Of a DNA stretch of 64,000 bases, positions 24,663 to 36,193 are shown in pieces. The position numbers were made by a program, and so were the translations under genes. The notes under the pieces are model-generated. The model had not been told where the DNA came from. It did no database searches and was given only the letters and a program-made list of their open reading frames with translations. The stretch is from Ipomoea triloba (taxonomy: Eukaryota > Streptophyta > Magnoliopsida > Solanales > Convolvulaceae), in NCBI RefSeq assembly GCF_003576645.1, contig NC_044927.1, forward strand, positions 18,127,808-18,191,807, read 5' to 3'. The first letter of the stretch is position 1. Every line of letters begins with the position of its first letter.

Positions 24663-24690
24663 ACCGTGCATCGCACGGGTGCAATACTAG
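24663..24690 (+). mobile_element. Helitron 3' terminus
   Basis: CCGTGC-ATC-GCACGG forms the typical terminal hairpin, followed by GTGCAATACTAG and a host T at 24691. Plant Helitrons end in CTRR after a hairpin and insert between A and T. This marks the right end of the Helitron whose RepHel gene stops 120 bp upstream. Its 5' terminus was not found and may lie in displaced or missing sequence. Confidence 0.85.
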
Positions 24691-24788
24691 TTTCTTTAAA
24701 GACTATATAATTTTCAAAACTTTACCAAATTGCAATTTGAATAAAAATTATAAAGCAAATAATAGGCCCAGTTATTAGAGCAACAATC

Positions 24789-25528
24789 ATTATTGCATGG
24801 ACCATGGTCCACACAGCTGTGTGGACCAAAAATAAAAAGTATATTATTTTTGTAGTGAAGGTACATTATTTTTATACTGTAGGTACATTATTTTAGGGTA
24901 CATTATTTTTGTACTGAAGGTACATTATTTGATGTATACTGTCAAATAATGTACCTACAATACAAAAAGGAATAAGGGTCAAATAGGCCACCGAACTACA
25001 CACGAAACTGCAATTATGTCATTGAACTCAAAAACAATGCAATTGGGTCCCTGAACTACACAAATCCATGCAAATTAACCCAAAGTGACTTGTTTGACTT
25101 GATCTTCCGGTTACCAACTTTAAAAAAAAAATATTTTAAAACAATTTTAAATAAAATAATTAATTAAAATTAAATTTAAAATTTAAAATTAAAAAAAAAA
25201 CAATTGACTTGTTCCTGTTTTTTCTAATTTTAATTTTAATTAATTAATTAATTAATTAATTAAAAATTATTTTAAAATATTATTTTTAAATTTGGTAACC
25301 TGAAGATTAAGTCAACAAGTCACTTTGGGTTATTTTGCATGAATTTGTGTAGTTCAGGGACCCAATTGCATTATTTTTGAATTCGATGGCCTAATTGCAG
25401 TTTCGTGTATAATTCGGTGGCCTATTTGACCCTTATTCCATACAAAAATAATGTACCTTCAGTATAAAAATAATGTACTTTTTATTTTTGGTCCACATAG
25501 CTGTGTGGACCATGGTCCATGCAATAAT
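24789..25528. mobile_element. Inverted-repeat element (MITE), host of a nested MULE MITE
   Basis: The ends ATTATTGCATGGACCATGG and its complement are continuous with arms of about 100 bp (GGTCCACACAGCTGTGTGG, AAAAATAAAAAGTA, repeats of GGTACATTATTTTT). The middle is occupied by the element at 24969-25439. A target duplication could not be fixed with certainty. No coding capacity. Confidence 0.75.
24969..25439. mobile_element. MULE-type MITE with perfect 9-bp TSD
   Basis: The ends GGAATAAGGGTCAAATAGGCC and its exact complement continue into arms of about 170 bp. It is flanked by ATACAAAAA on both sides (24960-24968 and 25440-25448). A 9-bp target duplication with long TIRs is typical of Mutator-like elements. 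The centre is A/T-rich and non-coding. Confidence 0.9.
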
Positions 25529-25561
25529 TTGCCTCAGCAAATATATATAACATATAATAAA

Positions 25562-26399
25562 GAGTTAATACCACAAATGGTCATCTGACTATTAGGCTAG
25601 TACTCCTTTTAGTCATCGACTTTTAATTCAACCACAAATAGTCCTCTGTTAAAATTTATGTTAAATAGGTGTTAAATCTAGGAGTAATATTGTCAAATTG
25701 ATTAATATTATTATGATTACTTCTTTTGAAAATTATATGACAACATAATTAATTTCAAACATTAATAAACATTAAATTAATAAATATAAAAACAAAATGG
25801 ACGTGACAAATCACATAAATGAACAAATTAAATAAAAACTCATGATTAATGTTCGTAATTTATACTTGATTAATTATATTAATTCAACGGTGGTGGCCGT
25901 TAGTTGTGTTCCAAACAAAATGTTTGATTGATTAATGAAAAGAAAACTATTAATCGGCCATGTATGAACAACCATGAAAATAATGGAAACAAGGTTTTTT
26001 TTTTTTTAAAAAAAATCTTCCATTTTAATCTGTTGGTTAAATTAAAAAACAGATAGCTCTAATATTAAATTTTTATTTTGTACGGATAATTACGAAAGTG
26101 TATTGTCTTTTTATTTAGGAGTATTTATATTTGTTAATTGTTTTAATTATGCTTGTTGGTGAAAAATTATAAACATTTTTATTTTATGACCATTATATAT
26201 ATCAATTTGACGATAATACCCTTAGATTTAACACTTATTTAATAGAAATTTTAATGAAGGACTATTTGTAATAAAAAATGAAAGTCAGAGGACCATTTAT
26301 GGTCGAATTGAAAGTCAGAGGACCATTTGTGGTCGAATTGAAAGTCAAAGACTAAAAAAAGTACTAGCCTAGTCAAAGGACCATTTGTGGTATTAACTC
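25562..26399. mobile_element. MULE-type element with perfect 9-bp TSD
   Basis: The ends GAGTTAATACCACAAATGGTC and its near complement lie between copies of TATAATAAA (25553-25561 and 26400-26408). Arms of about 130 bp include GGCTAGTACT and ATAGTCCT. A short internal direct repeat (GAAAGTCAGAGGACCATTT) is present on the right. No ORF of note in its 838 bp. Confidence 0.9.
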
Positions 26400-26589
26400 T
26401 ATAATAAATCAGGATTCATAAATAAATAGATTAAAGGCCCAATTGATTAAACAAAGAATTAATAAAACAAGCACATGCCCAAAACTTTTTTTTTTTTTTT
26501 AAATAAAATGGGTCAGGCCGAAAGGACTAGACCCGGCCCAGCAAATCCTTTATCAGCCTAAACACTTTAATAAAATTAAAAACAAAAAT

Positions 26590-27060
26590 AAACCTAGATC
26601 CTCTGCATATCGACGCAAGCGAAGAGGGAGAGAGAGAGAGATCGCCGCAGCGCCGAAAGAAGGAGGGAGATCACCGCAGACTAGTTGGCCTGCCGGAGCA
26701 CCGCCGTTCGCCACTCTCACCCGCGACCCAAGGCCGTCGTCCCCAGCCGCACCAGCAGGCCGAGAGAGAAAAAGAGAGATCAGCGAGCGAAAACCGGGAA
26801 GCCCAGCCTCGCCACCGCCTTCTCACCTCGACGCCTCTCTGCGTTTGTCGCCCACCATCTGCCAGTCGCCACCCTCACCCTTGTCGGAAAGAGCAGCAGC
26901 GACGACCGCCGGGAAACACTGCTTCGCCCAGGTTTTTTTTATTTTTTATGTTTAGCTGTTTCGCCGCCCAACGGCGGTGATTTCACCGAAAAGGGAGGCG
27001 CATTGGCGATCGCCGGAAAAGGAGGGACGCCGGCTGGTTACCGCAAACAACCAAAAAAAA
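26590..27060 (+). other. GC-rich block, possible leader of the APO4-like gene
   Basis: A sharp rise in GC with GAGAGAGAGAGA, then CGCC-rich sequence, ending at a possible splice donor CCCAG/GTTTTT near 26932. A 132-codon frame (26685-27083) has the compositional bias of UTR and no known domain. It could be the first, non-coding exon and promoter of the APO4-like gene 1.1 kb downstream on the same strand, but no splice connection is proven. Confidence 0.3.
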
Positions 27061-28068
27061 AGTGTGTATATATATATATATAAATTCACTTATGCAGAAG
27101 ATATTGTATATATTATTCAGAACAAATACAGACACACATATGCATTCATATATCAATTTGCAATTTCAATAAAATTATTCTATTTTCCAGAATATGAAAT
27201 TGCAAACTTAAACAATTTAAACAATAAACAACTAGGCAGAGGTTTGCTGTGATACCAAATGTAAAAATATTGCATAAAATATGACTAACCTTCAGCCATA
27301 GTTATCCTTAGGATTGCCCTGTTTGATGCTGTTGAATGCCTTGGTTGTGAGAATAAGTGGAAATTTCGATGAATATTAATGCTGTTATGCAAAGTTGTCA
27401 ACTTTGTTTCACTACAATGGCATATTTACTTGTGCACTTGCAACTTTTTTTTCCATTAATGTAAAAAAAAAAAAAAGACAGAAAGACTGTATTTTTTCCA
27501 TTTCTCTTACTCTAGAATGCTGTATAATTCAATGTTCATTGTGTATATTTGAAGTAAAGACATCTTTTTCCATTCTTTGTAAATATTGATGTGTTTTGTG
27601 TTTCTCTTTGATTATAGGATTCGATCGTCGGTTATAGTTTACTGTGTTAAGGTTTACCGGGTAGCTACCATTTCTCCTTTCCTGTTCGCAGTGTTTTCCC
27701 CTTATCTGATTTGCCGATCCGGTTACATGATCTGTTCCAGGTAAACCTCTAATTAATCTTACGCTCCAATTAACGTAAGATCTAGAGAAAATTTTCAGTT
27801 ACATGATCAATACAGTGAAGATTTCAGATTTATTGATTAACAAATGGTTTTGGATCTCATGAATTCTTTAATTTTATTATTTTTTTTAGAAAAAGTTTGT
27901 GTTTCAATGTGCATCTGAACTTCTGGGAAATTGCAGCAATTTATACTGTGCATAGGTAAATTATATTGAAGTGCTTTATTTTGTCAAGCAGAAATTTTCT
28001 CTCTGCCCTGTGCGCGGTGTACTCTCTTGATTGATCCAACAATGCTATAGTTATTCACACTTGTTGCA
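27061..28068. other. Upstream region or intron before the APO4-like start, no gene seen
   Basis: A TA run at 27066-27081, then AT-rich DNA. Transcribed leader is likely somewhere in 27.6-28.07 kb. Donor-like AG/GTAAAC occurs near 27741. Confidence 0.35.
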
Positions 28069-28343
28069 ATGGCTTGGAGAAGCCTAGAGCTATGGAGACA
28101 AGGTGGGATTGTGTTGGGAACTATGATGGATGGTTGTCGATTCTACAGAACAAAACCTAAGGTGGTGGACTTGAAGAAGCTGAGGCCGATGATTCTGAAG
28201 AGGATTGAGAACCGAGCCAAGGATTATCCGGTGGAGGACATGGTCCCTGTGGCTCAGGAGGTCCTCAAGGCCAGAGCTGCACTCTATCATGGAGTATCCA
28301 CCCTGCTCCAACATTTACCTTTGTGGATATGCAAGTAATTTCA

Positions 28344-28374
<31 letters not shown>

Positions 28375-30972
28375 ATGTATCTATTATCTATGCTTATGCA
28401 TATTGAATTTGTGCCTGTAAAATTTAGATTTTAATCATGGGCAGTTTAATTGAATAATGGATGCTCCTTAAAATCAACAATTTTTTGTATGTTTCCAGTG
28501 GGAAAAGTTTAGGAATGTGTCATGTGTTCAATGTCTGGATTAGAAATGGTAGCATCGTTGAATGTTGAGAACATCACAATTTTTTTGGTGGATTGGAATA
28601 AATAAAACTTATTCCAATCTATGAAACAATAAGCTTGTGACATTAAAAAGCATAAGGTAATAAATGAATGAAACCGTAAGTTTGTGATCTTGAAAAGCTC
28701 AAGGTAGTGAATGAAGTCTAGTGTAATTGAACAATGCAGAGAACAGAACTTGCTTTTCTCCCATGGAATCAGAAATTTTGATTCTTATATTAGTCTTTTA
28801 TGCTTGTTTTCCTCTAGCTGACCTGAAATAAGTGATCCTCAGTCCTCACCATTTTTGCAAGGCTACTATAATAAAACAAGTCTTTCTTGTTGAGAAAAGG
28901 ATTGTGTTGCAAGAGAACAATATCAGGGACTTTGAAAACACTTAAGGTGTGTTTGTTTCGAACATGGGAATCAAAATCGGAATGAGAATAAAATACTTGG
29001 TAATTGGAATGGGTTTTAGTGAAAGTATTTTGCATGCCTTGTAGTAGGTTAGAATTGGAATGATTATCAATAGTATTGTTTGGTTATGTATGACCCTATA
29101 ATTGGAATGAAAGTTTTAAAAAGGGAAAGTCATTGTTTTGGTCCCTCATTTGTTTTGCAACTGTCAATTTAGTCCCTAATTTCCAATTTGGTTGAATTGA
29201 CCATCCAATTGTTCTAAATTTCGTCAATTAAATTCCCTAGCTATTGTTTGGTAACTAATGATTGACTAACGGAATAGTGGTTAGGGGACTTAATTGACAA
29301 AATTTAAAACAATTGGAGGGACAATTCGACCAAATTTTAAATTAGGAACTAAATTGACAGTTGCAAAATAATTGAGAGACCAAAACAATGATTTACCCTT
29401 TAAAAAATACAAAATCAAAAAATCTATACAATTGATCCTAATATGATGACATCTATAGCAGTAATATGAACAAAAAATCAAAACAAAAATCTAAAAGCAC
29501 TAATCCTATGTAGTGAGGAGGCATGAAATTAGGATGGATGAGGCTAAATTAATGCAATGATACCTAATTTAAATTAGGTAATGAGTTTTTTAATTATAGG
29601 AATAATCAAATCGTATTCTTGTGTTTTAAAAAGTTGTAAACCAAATAATGTGTATGACTTTCATTCTCATTCCTTTTTTCTAATCCCATGAACCAAACAT
29701 ACCCTTGGGCTGTTTGGTAAACATGAATTGCATTGCATTCCACCATAATTCTTTGGCCACTTCAATTACAATGTTTGGTTGGAGGGAATTGCAATTCCCT
29801 CCTTATGTTGAATTGCAGTTCATGGGTACCCCCATGCATTGCAATTCAATGGTTGTGGGAAAGGAAAAAATTGATGAAATGACACTATTACCCTTGGTTA
29901 TTATTATTATTATTAGTAGTAGTATTATTATTATTACATAAGGACATTTTAGTCTTTATACCACTTCTTTCCTTCTCAATCCCAATAATTCTATTCCTCC
30001 CTACCAAACAACGTGATTTGAATTCCTACCTTATTCTTTTCCAACCAAATGCCCTGTTAATGTTTTATGTTGGTTTCCTTTCAGCCTCTAATGATTGGAA
30101 AATGTGCACAGTAGAAGCTGTTATTACTCATTCATGGAGTACATTTTATCTTTGGTGTATGACTCTTCCAACATTTCTGTAAGAAAACTAGGGTAACTTT
30201 AATTTTCAGACTAGTTCTAATGGAATAGTTGGTTTTGTTTCAGTGCAGATACTGTCCAGAAGTGTATGTTGGAGAAAATGGTCATTTAATTCGGACTTGT
30301 GGTGGTTATAGGCGCCGTACAAAGAATCAACTTCATGTATGGATCAAAGGAAGCTTGGATAGTATTCTAATTCCTGTAGAAACGTTTCATCTGCACAATA
30401 TGTTTCAGAATGTCATCAAACACCATGAAAGATTTGATTACAGTCGAATTTCAGCTGTTCTAGAGTTGTGCTTACAGGCAGGTGCTAATCCAAATGAGGA
30501 AAGCATAGACGCAAGCAAAATGGAACATGAAAGCAATTTCAAAATTGTGCCTCCATTCGATCAGCAAATGAGGTTACTAGGGAAAGAAACATTAAATGCG
30601 TGGGAAACACTCAGATCTGGAGTGCATAAGCTGCTGTTGGTTTATCCAGTAAAGGTCTGCAAACACTGCTCAGAAGTTCACGTGGGACCTTCTGGGCATA
30701 AAGCTCGGCTTTGTGGGGTATTTAAGTATGAAAGTTGGCGTCGAACTCACTTCTGGGAGAAGGCAGCGGTGGATGATTTGGTTCCGCCAAATATAGTTTG
30801 GCACAGGCGACCTCAAGATCCTCCATTGCTACTCGATGAAGGCCGGAACTACTATGGGCATGCTCCAGCTGTTGTTGATCTGTGCACCAAGTCTGGTGCA
30901 ATTGCACCATCCAAATATTTTTGCATGATGAAAGTCGATGGTTTATCAGCCCCTATTTCGGACAAACCTTAA
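28069..30972 (+). CDS. APO4: APO-family protein, APO4-like (mitochondrial/plastid RNA-binding), two exons
   Basis: APO proteins are plant organelle RNA-binding proteins defined by two zinc-binding APO motifs; family members promote organellar intron splicing or transcript accumulation. Coding exons are 28069-28334 and 30249-30972, giving 329 residues. The first exon ends ...TGCAA/GTAATT, and the acceptor CAGTGCAG before ATACTG was chosen because it rebuilds the motif [17 protein letters not shown] motif 1 has Cys88, Cys91, His101 and Cys106. Motif 2 has Cys226, Cys229, His239 and Cys244. The start at 28069 gives an Arg-rich, acid-poor N-terminus ([13 protein letters not shown]...) suited to organelle import. 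Length is close to what is expected for APO4 types. No stop or frameshift is seen. The 1.9 kb intron carries three small transposons. It is the only clearly intact host-type gene here. The assignment to APO4 rather than another APO rests on similarity and length. Confidence 0.9.
28944..29704. mobile_element. Inverted-repeat MITE in the APO4-like intron (outer)
   Basis: The left end near AAGGTGTGTTTGTTTCGAAC and the right end GAACCAAACATACCCTT are imperfect complements, and further in ATGGGAATC pairs with GATTAG-type sequence. It contains the MITE at 29123-29398. The target duplication was not resolved. Confidence 0.6.
29123..29398. mobile_element. Small MULE-like MITE nested in the intron MITE
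   Basis: The ends GGGAAAGTCATTGTTTTGGTC and the complement of GACCAAAACAATGATTTACCC, with arms of about 120 bp. Flanked by TTTAAAAA on both sides (29115-29122 and 29399-29406). 276 bp, non-coding. Confidence 0.8.
29705..30056. mobile_element. Third MITE in the APO4-like intron
   Basis: GGGCTGTTTGGTAAACATG at the left pairs with CCAACCAAATGCCC at the right. Inner arms share GAATTGCA/TTCC-type stretches. A TTATTATTAT run lies near 29901-29936. TSD not resolved. Confidence 0.5.
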
Positions 30973-31461
30973 TGCCATATTGCCATCATCATTTACTGGA
31001 GTCATGTGGCGAGTTGGTTCGGAATGTGCTAAAGATCATATGTATCCCCTTCAGATTATCCTACAACACAAGTAAGCAACCAAGTACAAATTTTTTATAT
31101 CCTGAATAGAAGTATTCATAACTGATTTCTCTTGTTCAAGGTCAATTCATTTATATGTCAAAGGTGAACTGTTAACTGCATGTAATTTACTTGTGGGGTA
31201 TGGTCACTACCAATATAATTGGCATGAAGGACTACACATTATACACACACACACAGTCACACACACAAAAATAAACAAATGTATTACAGTACAAAGTATA
31301 CACAGTTCCAAACACAAATCCACTTACATAATCTAAATATGGATAATTACTTTCAGACTAACAAGAACACATGGTTCTACTCTAAAGACAACAAGAGTTT
31401 ACATAGTCTATAGGAAATGACTTAGACTCAACTTTCTTGATCTCTTATGTGTTTCCAAAAA
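30973..31461. other. APO4-like 3' flank
   Basis: Presumed 3' UTR. An ACACACAC run lies near 31240-31262. No gene supported. Confidence 0.4.
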
Positions 31462-31632
31462 TCAGACGGTAGCCATGACCTCTGGTTCCTTGCTGTCTCT
31501 TAAACTGTAGATTGAACTCCCATGGAACCAAAGTTGCAGAGTAGATGCATAAATAGTAGTAGAAGTACTATGAATAGGAAAACTAGAGTCAGAAACATGG
31601 CTGCTACAAAAACCTTGGTTAGTATTGAGCAT
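31462..31632 (-). CDS. Possible small ORF with promoter-like upstream, product unknown
   Basis: On the minus strand a TATATATACA box (about 31684-31675) is followed by a CT-rich leader (CACTCTCTCTTCTTCAC) and then ATG at 31632-31630, opening a 56-codon frame (MLNTNQGFCSS...MATV). A second ATG at 31598 in another frame opens a very hydrophobic 32-residue peptide (MFLTLVFLFIVLLLLFM...). The promoter and leader look gene-like, but neither peptide is recognised, and the choice between frames is open. It could be a small secreted-peptide gene, the first exon of a longer gene, or chance. Confidence 0.25.
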   Translation of the reverse strand: MLNTNQGFCSSHVSDSSFPIHSTSTTIYASTLQLWFHGSSIYSLRDSKEPEVMATV

Positions 31633-31960
31633 CTATGTCAAAGTGAAGAAGAGAGAGTGTGACTATATGCTGTGTATATATAAGTATATAACAGTATTAT
31701 AGCAGATTCTTTGATGGCTTTGTATCATTTTCAGATATCATTTTAATTACTCGTAATAAAAATCAAGAAAACCGACTGGTGAGGTGGAGATAATGATCAA
31801 TTAATTAGTGTTTTTATTTTCTTTAATACATCTAAAGAAAAAATAACATTAACATTTCATTTTCAGAGGTTCCGCTCCTGCATCGTCCAATCAATCTTGC
31901 ATCTTCCAATCAATGGTAAGTGGGTAAGCGTGTATTGGACATTTGGACGCATATTGTTAG

Positions 31961-32142
31961 GAGTAATACTACATGTACTTCCACTTTTTACTCCATTTTT
32001 TATTCCCTGTTGAGGTGTCATCCTTTGATTGATTTAAATAACAAAGTGGGCCACTTATTTTATTCATTCACTTTTATTTACCCAATAAAAATTGTACACG
32101 TGGCGGGAGTTATACTCCATGGGAGTACATATATCATTTTCC
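31961..32142. mobile_element. Short MITE with perfect 9-bp TSD
   Basis: 182 bp with imperfect inverted ends (GAGTAATACTACATGTACTTCC against GGAAAATGATATATGTACTCCC), flanked by TATTGTTAG on both sides (31952-31960 and 32143-32151). A 9-bp TSD suggests a MULE-type MITE. Confidence 0.8.
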
Positions 32143-32436
32143 TATTGTTAGTGTTTTCATAAATAATTGTAACTTTTTGTTTGTAACAAAACAATGTTTT
32201 CTATGGTCGGGAAAGAAGAAATGGAAAGTGAAGTTTTATGGTTAGAATTTTTTATTCGGAGTTGTGGGTTTGTTCTTATGATTTTTTGAGGGTTAGATCT
32301 ATGCTCTCTTTTGTTTTCCTAATAAAGTGGTTAAAAAACAAACCAAAAAATCTTGACTTTTTATGCTTGATAAAATTACTCTTAATATTTCTAACAAAAC
32401 AATATGTACAAGAGTACATCATTATCAAGTATTCCC

Positions 32437-32876
32437 TGTTGGAAATTTATAGATAAATAAGGTTCATGGCATATAAAGTAATCTAATATTTGTGTGTTTA
32501 TTTGGAGTTCTGGAGTATAAATAATCACATGAAATATTAGATGTTGATAAGAATTTTGATCATGAGATAATTTTATTTATGATGAATTTTATTTGGGTAT
32601 TAATTTAATAATGCTTTAAGATAAGTATTACTATTATTATCCATGTTTTTATAATATTGTTATCTACTTACTCCATTATGTTTTGTTTGTTCCTTTCTTT
32701 TAATAATGGATCAGATGAATGAAGGATATTGAACATAAGCGATAACATTATCTTTCATTAATTTATTGGTAGTGCTGCAATCAATTCACCACTAATCTAT
32801 TCACTATGTGCCTATACATATATATATGTTGTTTCGTCATTCTGTGAGAGAGGCACGAATATATTTTGGTTCTAAC
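32437..32876 (+). repeat. Candidate copia LTR
   Basis: 440 bp beginning TGTTGGAAAT and ending TTCTAACA, a common frame for plant copia LTRs, placed next to copia gag remnants. A related phrase (AGATAAATGAGGTTCATG) recurs near 33810. A partner LTR and a TSD were not confirmed. Confidence 0.4.
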
Positions 32877-33195
32877 AGAGATCAGAGAAGCACGAAAAAA
32901 TATGTTTGTTTCTTGAGTTGTAAGAGTGAGGCATGAGACAAAAAGAAAGGAAAATAGTAAGAAAGAAGCACAATTAGTACTGCCGTACTAAGAAGAAGAA
33001 GAAGAAAGAAAATTCTTCTTGAATTCTTATCCCAATTGCCTTGTATAAGAATGTCTGCAGTGTTTCTTATTTTACACTTAGACAAACTATTTGTATCTAG
33101 TGTTTTATTGTTATTATTCTCTAACAATTTAGCCTTCTGAATCTCTTTTGTTTTCTCTTTCTGGCCGAAGCAAGAAACAAACATAAATGTATGTT

Positions 33196-33800
33196 TCACT
33201 CTTTGTTTTTGGCACTTTGTTCATTCACACCTTCTTGCATACGCAATTGGATACCTTCTTCAATCTGAAAATCGGCACCCAACTGAGTCAAGGTGAGTTC
33301 TTCATGTTTTAAGGAGCTATTCATGTCTTTCGAACTTGGTGGCAATTTGTAAATTATTATGCAAGCAATAGCAAAAGTATCATCAAGTTTGTTATTGTGC
33401 TGTCTAATTTGGTCTAAAATCTGAATGGTTTCATGGAATTGCTCCATAACAGGCTTAGACTCAACCATCTTGTAGTATTTCAAATCACCAACCAATAACT
33501 TCTTACTAGAAGCATCATCGTCACATATTTTGACTCAAGTGATTCCCACAATTCTTTAGATGATTCAGCATAAACATCCAAGAGATCATTAGACATACCA
33601 ATCAGGATGTGCCCACAACAGATATAGTTGTAGTTCTCCCATTTTAGCATTCTGCGAGTCCTCTCAAGAGATTCATTCTCTTACTCTAGTGGTTTTGGAG
33701 TGCTTAGCACATAAACCACTTTGAAAATAGTAAGAAGAAAGTGCATCTTCTTTTACCATTTCTTGAAGCCTACACCTTTAAAATGGTCTAATTTTTGGAA
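33196..33800 (-). pseudogene. Copia gag fragment, minus strand
   Basis: The minus-strand frame 33495-33196 reads YYKMVESKPVMEQFHE ... DDTFAIACIIIYKLPPSSKDMN ... LTLTQLGADFQIEEG, the usual UBN2-type gag domain of copia elements. Upstream gag sequence continues with stops to about 33800 (mirrored by the plus-strand copy at 34.2-34.6 kb). No zinc knuckle or pol follows on this strand. Confidence 0.8.
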
Positions 33801-33859
33801 GTTGGTAGATAAATGAGGTTCATGACTTATAAAGTGATCTAATGTTAGATGTTGGATAA

Positions 33860-34170
33860 GAATTTTGGTACACCTATGTGTTCTTATTAAATGATATGGA
33901 GTCTAATACAATTTTTCAAAAGTCAAAACACTATTTTCATTAAAGGATATAATTGTTTAGTTAGTCGCCCACTAAACAATCACGATGTATTTAATTTGGA
34001 ATGTGATTATTTAGTGGGCGACTAACTAAGCAATTATATCCTTTGCTGCACCAATTATACATTTTAATGTTATTTATATTTAGGGGTCAATTAGTGCATA
34101 TACTTAATTGATCATTAACATTATTAAAATGTATTTGGTGGAATAGTGTTTTGGCTTTTGGAAAATTGTG
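33860..34170. repeat. Large inverted repeat between opposed copia gag copies
   Basis: The arms around 33885-33990 and 34005-34165 are complementary. AAAGGATATAATTG..TTAGTTAGTCGCCCACTA at about 33942 pairs with TAGTGGGCGACTAACTAAGC at about 34013. CAATTTTTCAAAAG pairs with CTTTTGGAAAATTG. With the gag fragments on either side, this makes a head-to-head palindrome of more than 1 kb. Confidence 0.75.
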
Positions 34171-35593
34171 TTGCATTCCATATCATTTAATTCAAAATGG
34201 TCCAACTTTTGGAAGTTGGTTGCCATATCTAACAATCTAAAAGTTTCTTATACAAAGAGGATGTCTTTTACTGTGGTTGATATGTCTATCAACTTTCAAA
34301 AGTTGTACCATTTTGAAGGTGTAGGTTTCAAGAGATGGCAAAAGAGGATGCACGTTGTTCTTGTTACTTTCAAAGTGGTTTATGTGCTAAGCACTCCAAA
34401 GCCATTGGAGGGAGAGGATGAATCTCTTGAGATACTCGCAGAAGGCTGAAATGGGAGAATGATGACTGTTTGTCGTGGGCACATCTTGAATGACATGTCT
34501 GATAATCTCTTTGATGTTTATTAGTATGCTGAATCATCCAAAGAATTGTGGGACTCACTTGAGTCAAAATACATGACCGAGGATGGTTCTAGCAAGAAGT
34601 TCTTGGTTAGTGATTTTACTAACTACAAGATGGTTGAGTCTAGGCCTGTTATAGAGCAATTCCATGAAATCGTTCGGATTTTAGGCCAAATTAGACAACA
34701 CTATCAAACTTGATGATACTTTTGCTATTGCTTGGATAATTGACAAATTGCCACCAAGTTCGAAAGACATGAAACGCTCCTTAAAACATTAGGATGAACT
34801 CACCTTGACTCAGTTGGGTGTTGATCTTCGGATTGAAGAAGGTATTCGATTGCATATGCAAGGTGTGACGGAACAAAGTTCCAAAAATACAAATGTTCCG
34901 GTTTCTTCCATATGGAAGAAGGGCAAACTAGTGGAACACAATATGCAAAGAAATATCCTGGAAAATTCTCCAAAGCATCCATATTCAAAAAGCAAAATAT
35001 GAACAAGTCAGTTGTTTGTTGGGAATGTGGTGGTCCTCATTTTAAAAGGCACTGTAGGGTTTGGAAGAAGAAAAAGGCTAGCAGCCAAATACAACACAAG
35101 GGCACACATAACAAACAAAACAATGGTAAGGGTGTGTTGTTAGTCACTGATTTGGAAACAACTTTTGTGGCTATGATTACTGAAATCTATGTTCTGCAGG
35201 ATGATAATTCTTGGTGGATTGATAATGGGGTAACAAGACATGTATATAAGGATAGGCATCAAAGTTCAAGGCATAGGTCAAGTTGAATTGTGTTTACTTC
35301 CGGCAAGAAATTGATTCTAGCGGAAGTATTTTATGTTCTAGTAATAAGGAAAAATCTTATTTTTGAAAGTTTGCTGAATAAAATTGGTTTGAAAATGAGA
35401 TTTGAAGCTGATAAGTTTGTTCTTTCTAAAGGTGATGTATTTGTTGGGCTTGGCTTCCTCTGTAATGGTATGTTTAAACTAAACTTGAATGAAGTTGCTT
35501 CTGCTTGTATGCTTGAGTTGTATGACATTCTAAATTATGTTATGTTCACTACAAAAGGATTTTTGATGTCTAAAAATGGACTAATTCCTCCAA
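34168..35593 (+). pseudogene. Copia gag and pre-integrase remnant, plus strand
   Basis: Gag begins near 34290 (FQKLYHFEGVGFKRWQKRM) and runs with stops and frame changes through ESKYMTEDGSSKKFL (about 34560) and LTLTQLGVDLRIEEG (34803). A zinc knuckle CWECGGPHFKRHC follows at about 35017, then the protease/pre-integrase region (WWIDNGVTRHV near 35213; KKLILAEVFYVLVIRKNL). Coding sequence stops abruptly at a Helitron inserted after 35593 and resumes at 39144 in the same element. Confidence 0.85.
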
Positions 35594-36149
35594 TCTATAC
35601 TATATATAAAAGCATTATTCTCCTCCAGAATTTTCCCGCCCAAACGTAGGGGTATTTTAGTAATATTGTAATTATAATAACAATAATAATAATATTAAAT
35701 ATTAATAATATTAATTATTATTATTATTATAGAATAATATTAATGATAGAATAATATTAATTATAATTGATTATAATAGGTTATTTGTAATTATGATAAT
35801 TATTATGATAGAATAATATTAATGAGATAAGAATGTGGTTTTGATTGTTACAATTTTTGGTAATATTTACCTAAATGTAATTATATTCTGGATGAGACAC
35901 AAAAATTATAAATGTCAATCATATTATATTATATATGTTAATAATATCTAATAATTGTAATTGCCAATTGCCATGTAAAATTAAATCAAATTATGAATGT
36001 CAATCATTTATTGTAATTGGCAATAAAAATTGGTAATATTTATATATATACACGAACGTTGTCTTCAAAAAATATATATATACACAAATTACGAATGTCA
36101 ATCATATTATATTATATATATGTTAATATATTACGAATGTCAATCATAT

Positions 36150-36193
<44 letters not shown>

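Noticed and set aside
26685..27083. 132-codon ORF as a protein gene
   Set aside because: Leader-like composition, ends in a TA repeat, no recognised domain; more likely UTR.
34800..35006. Minus-strand ORFs opposite the copia zinc-knuckle region
   Set aside because: Shadows of the plus-strand gag remnant.
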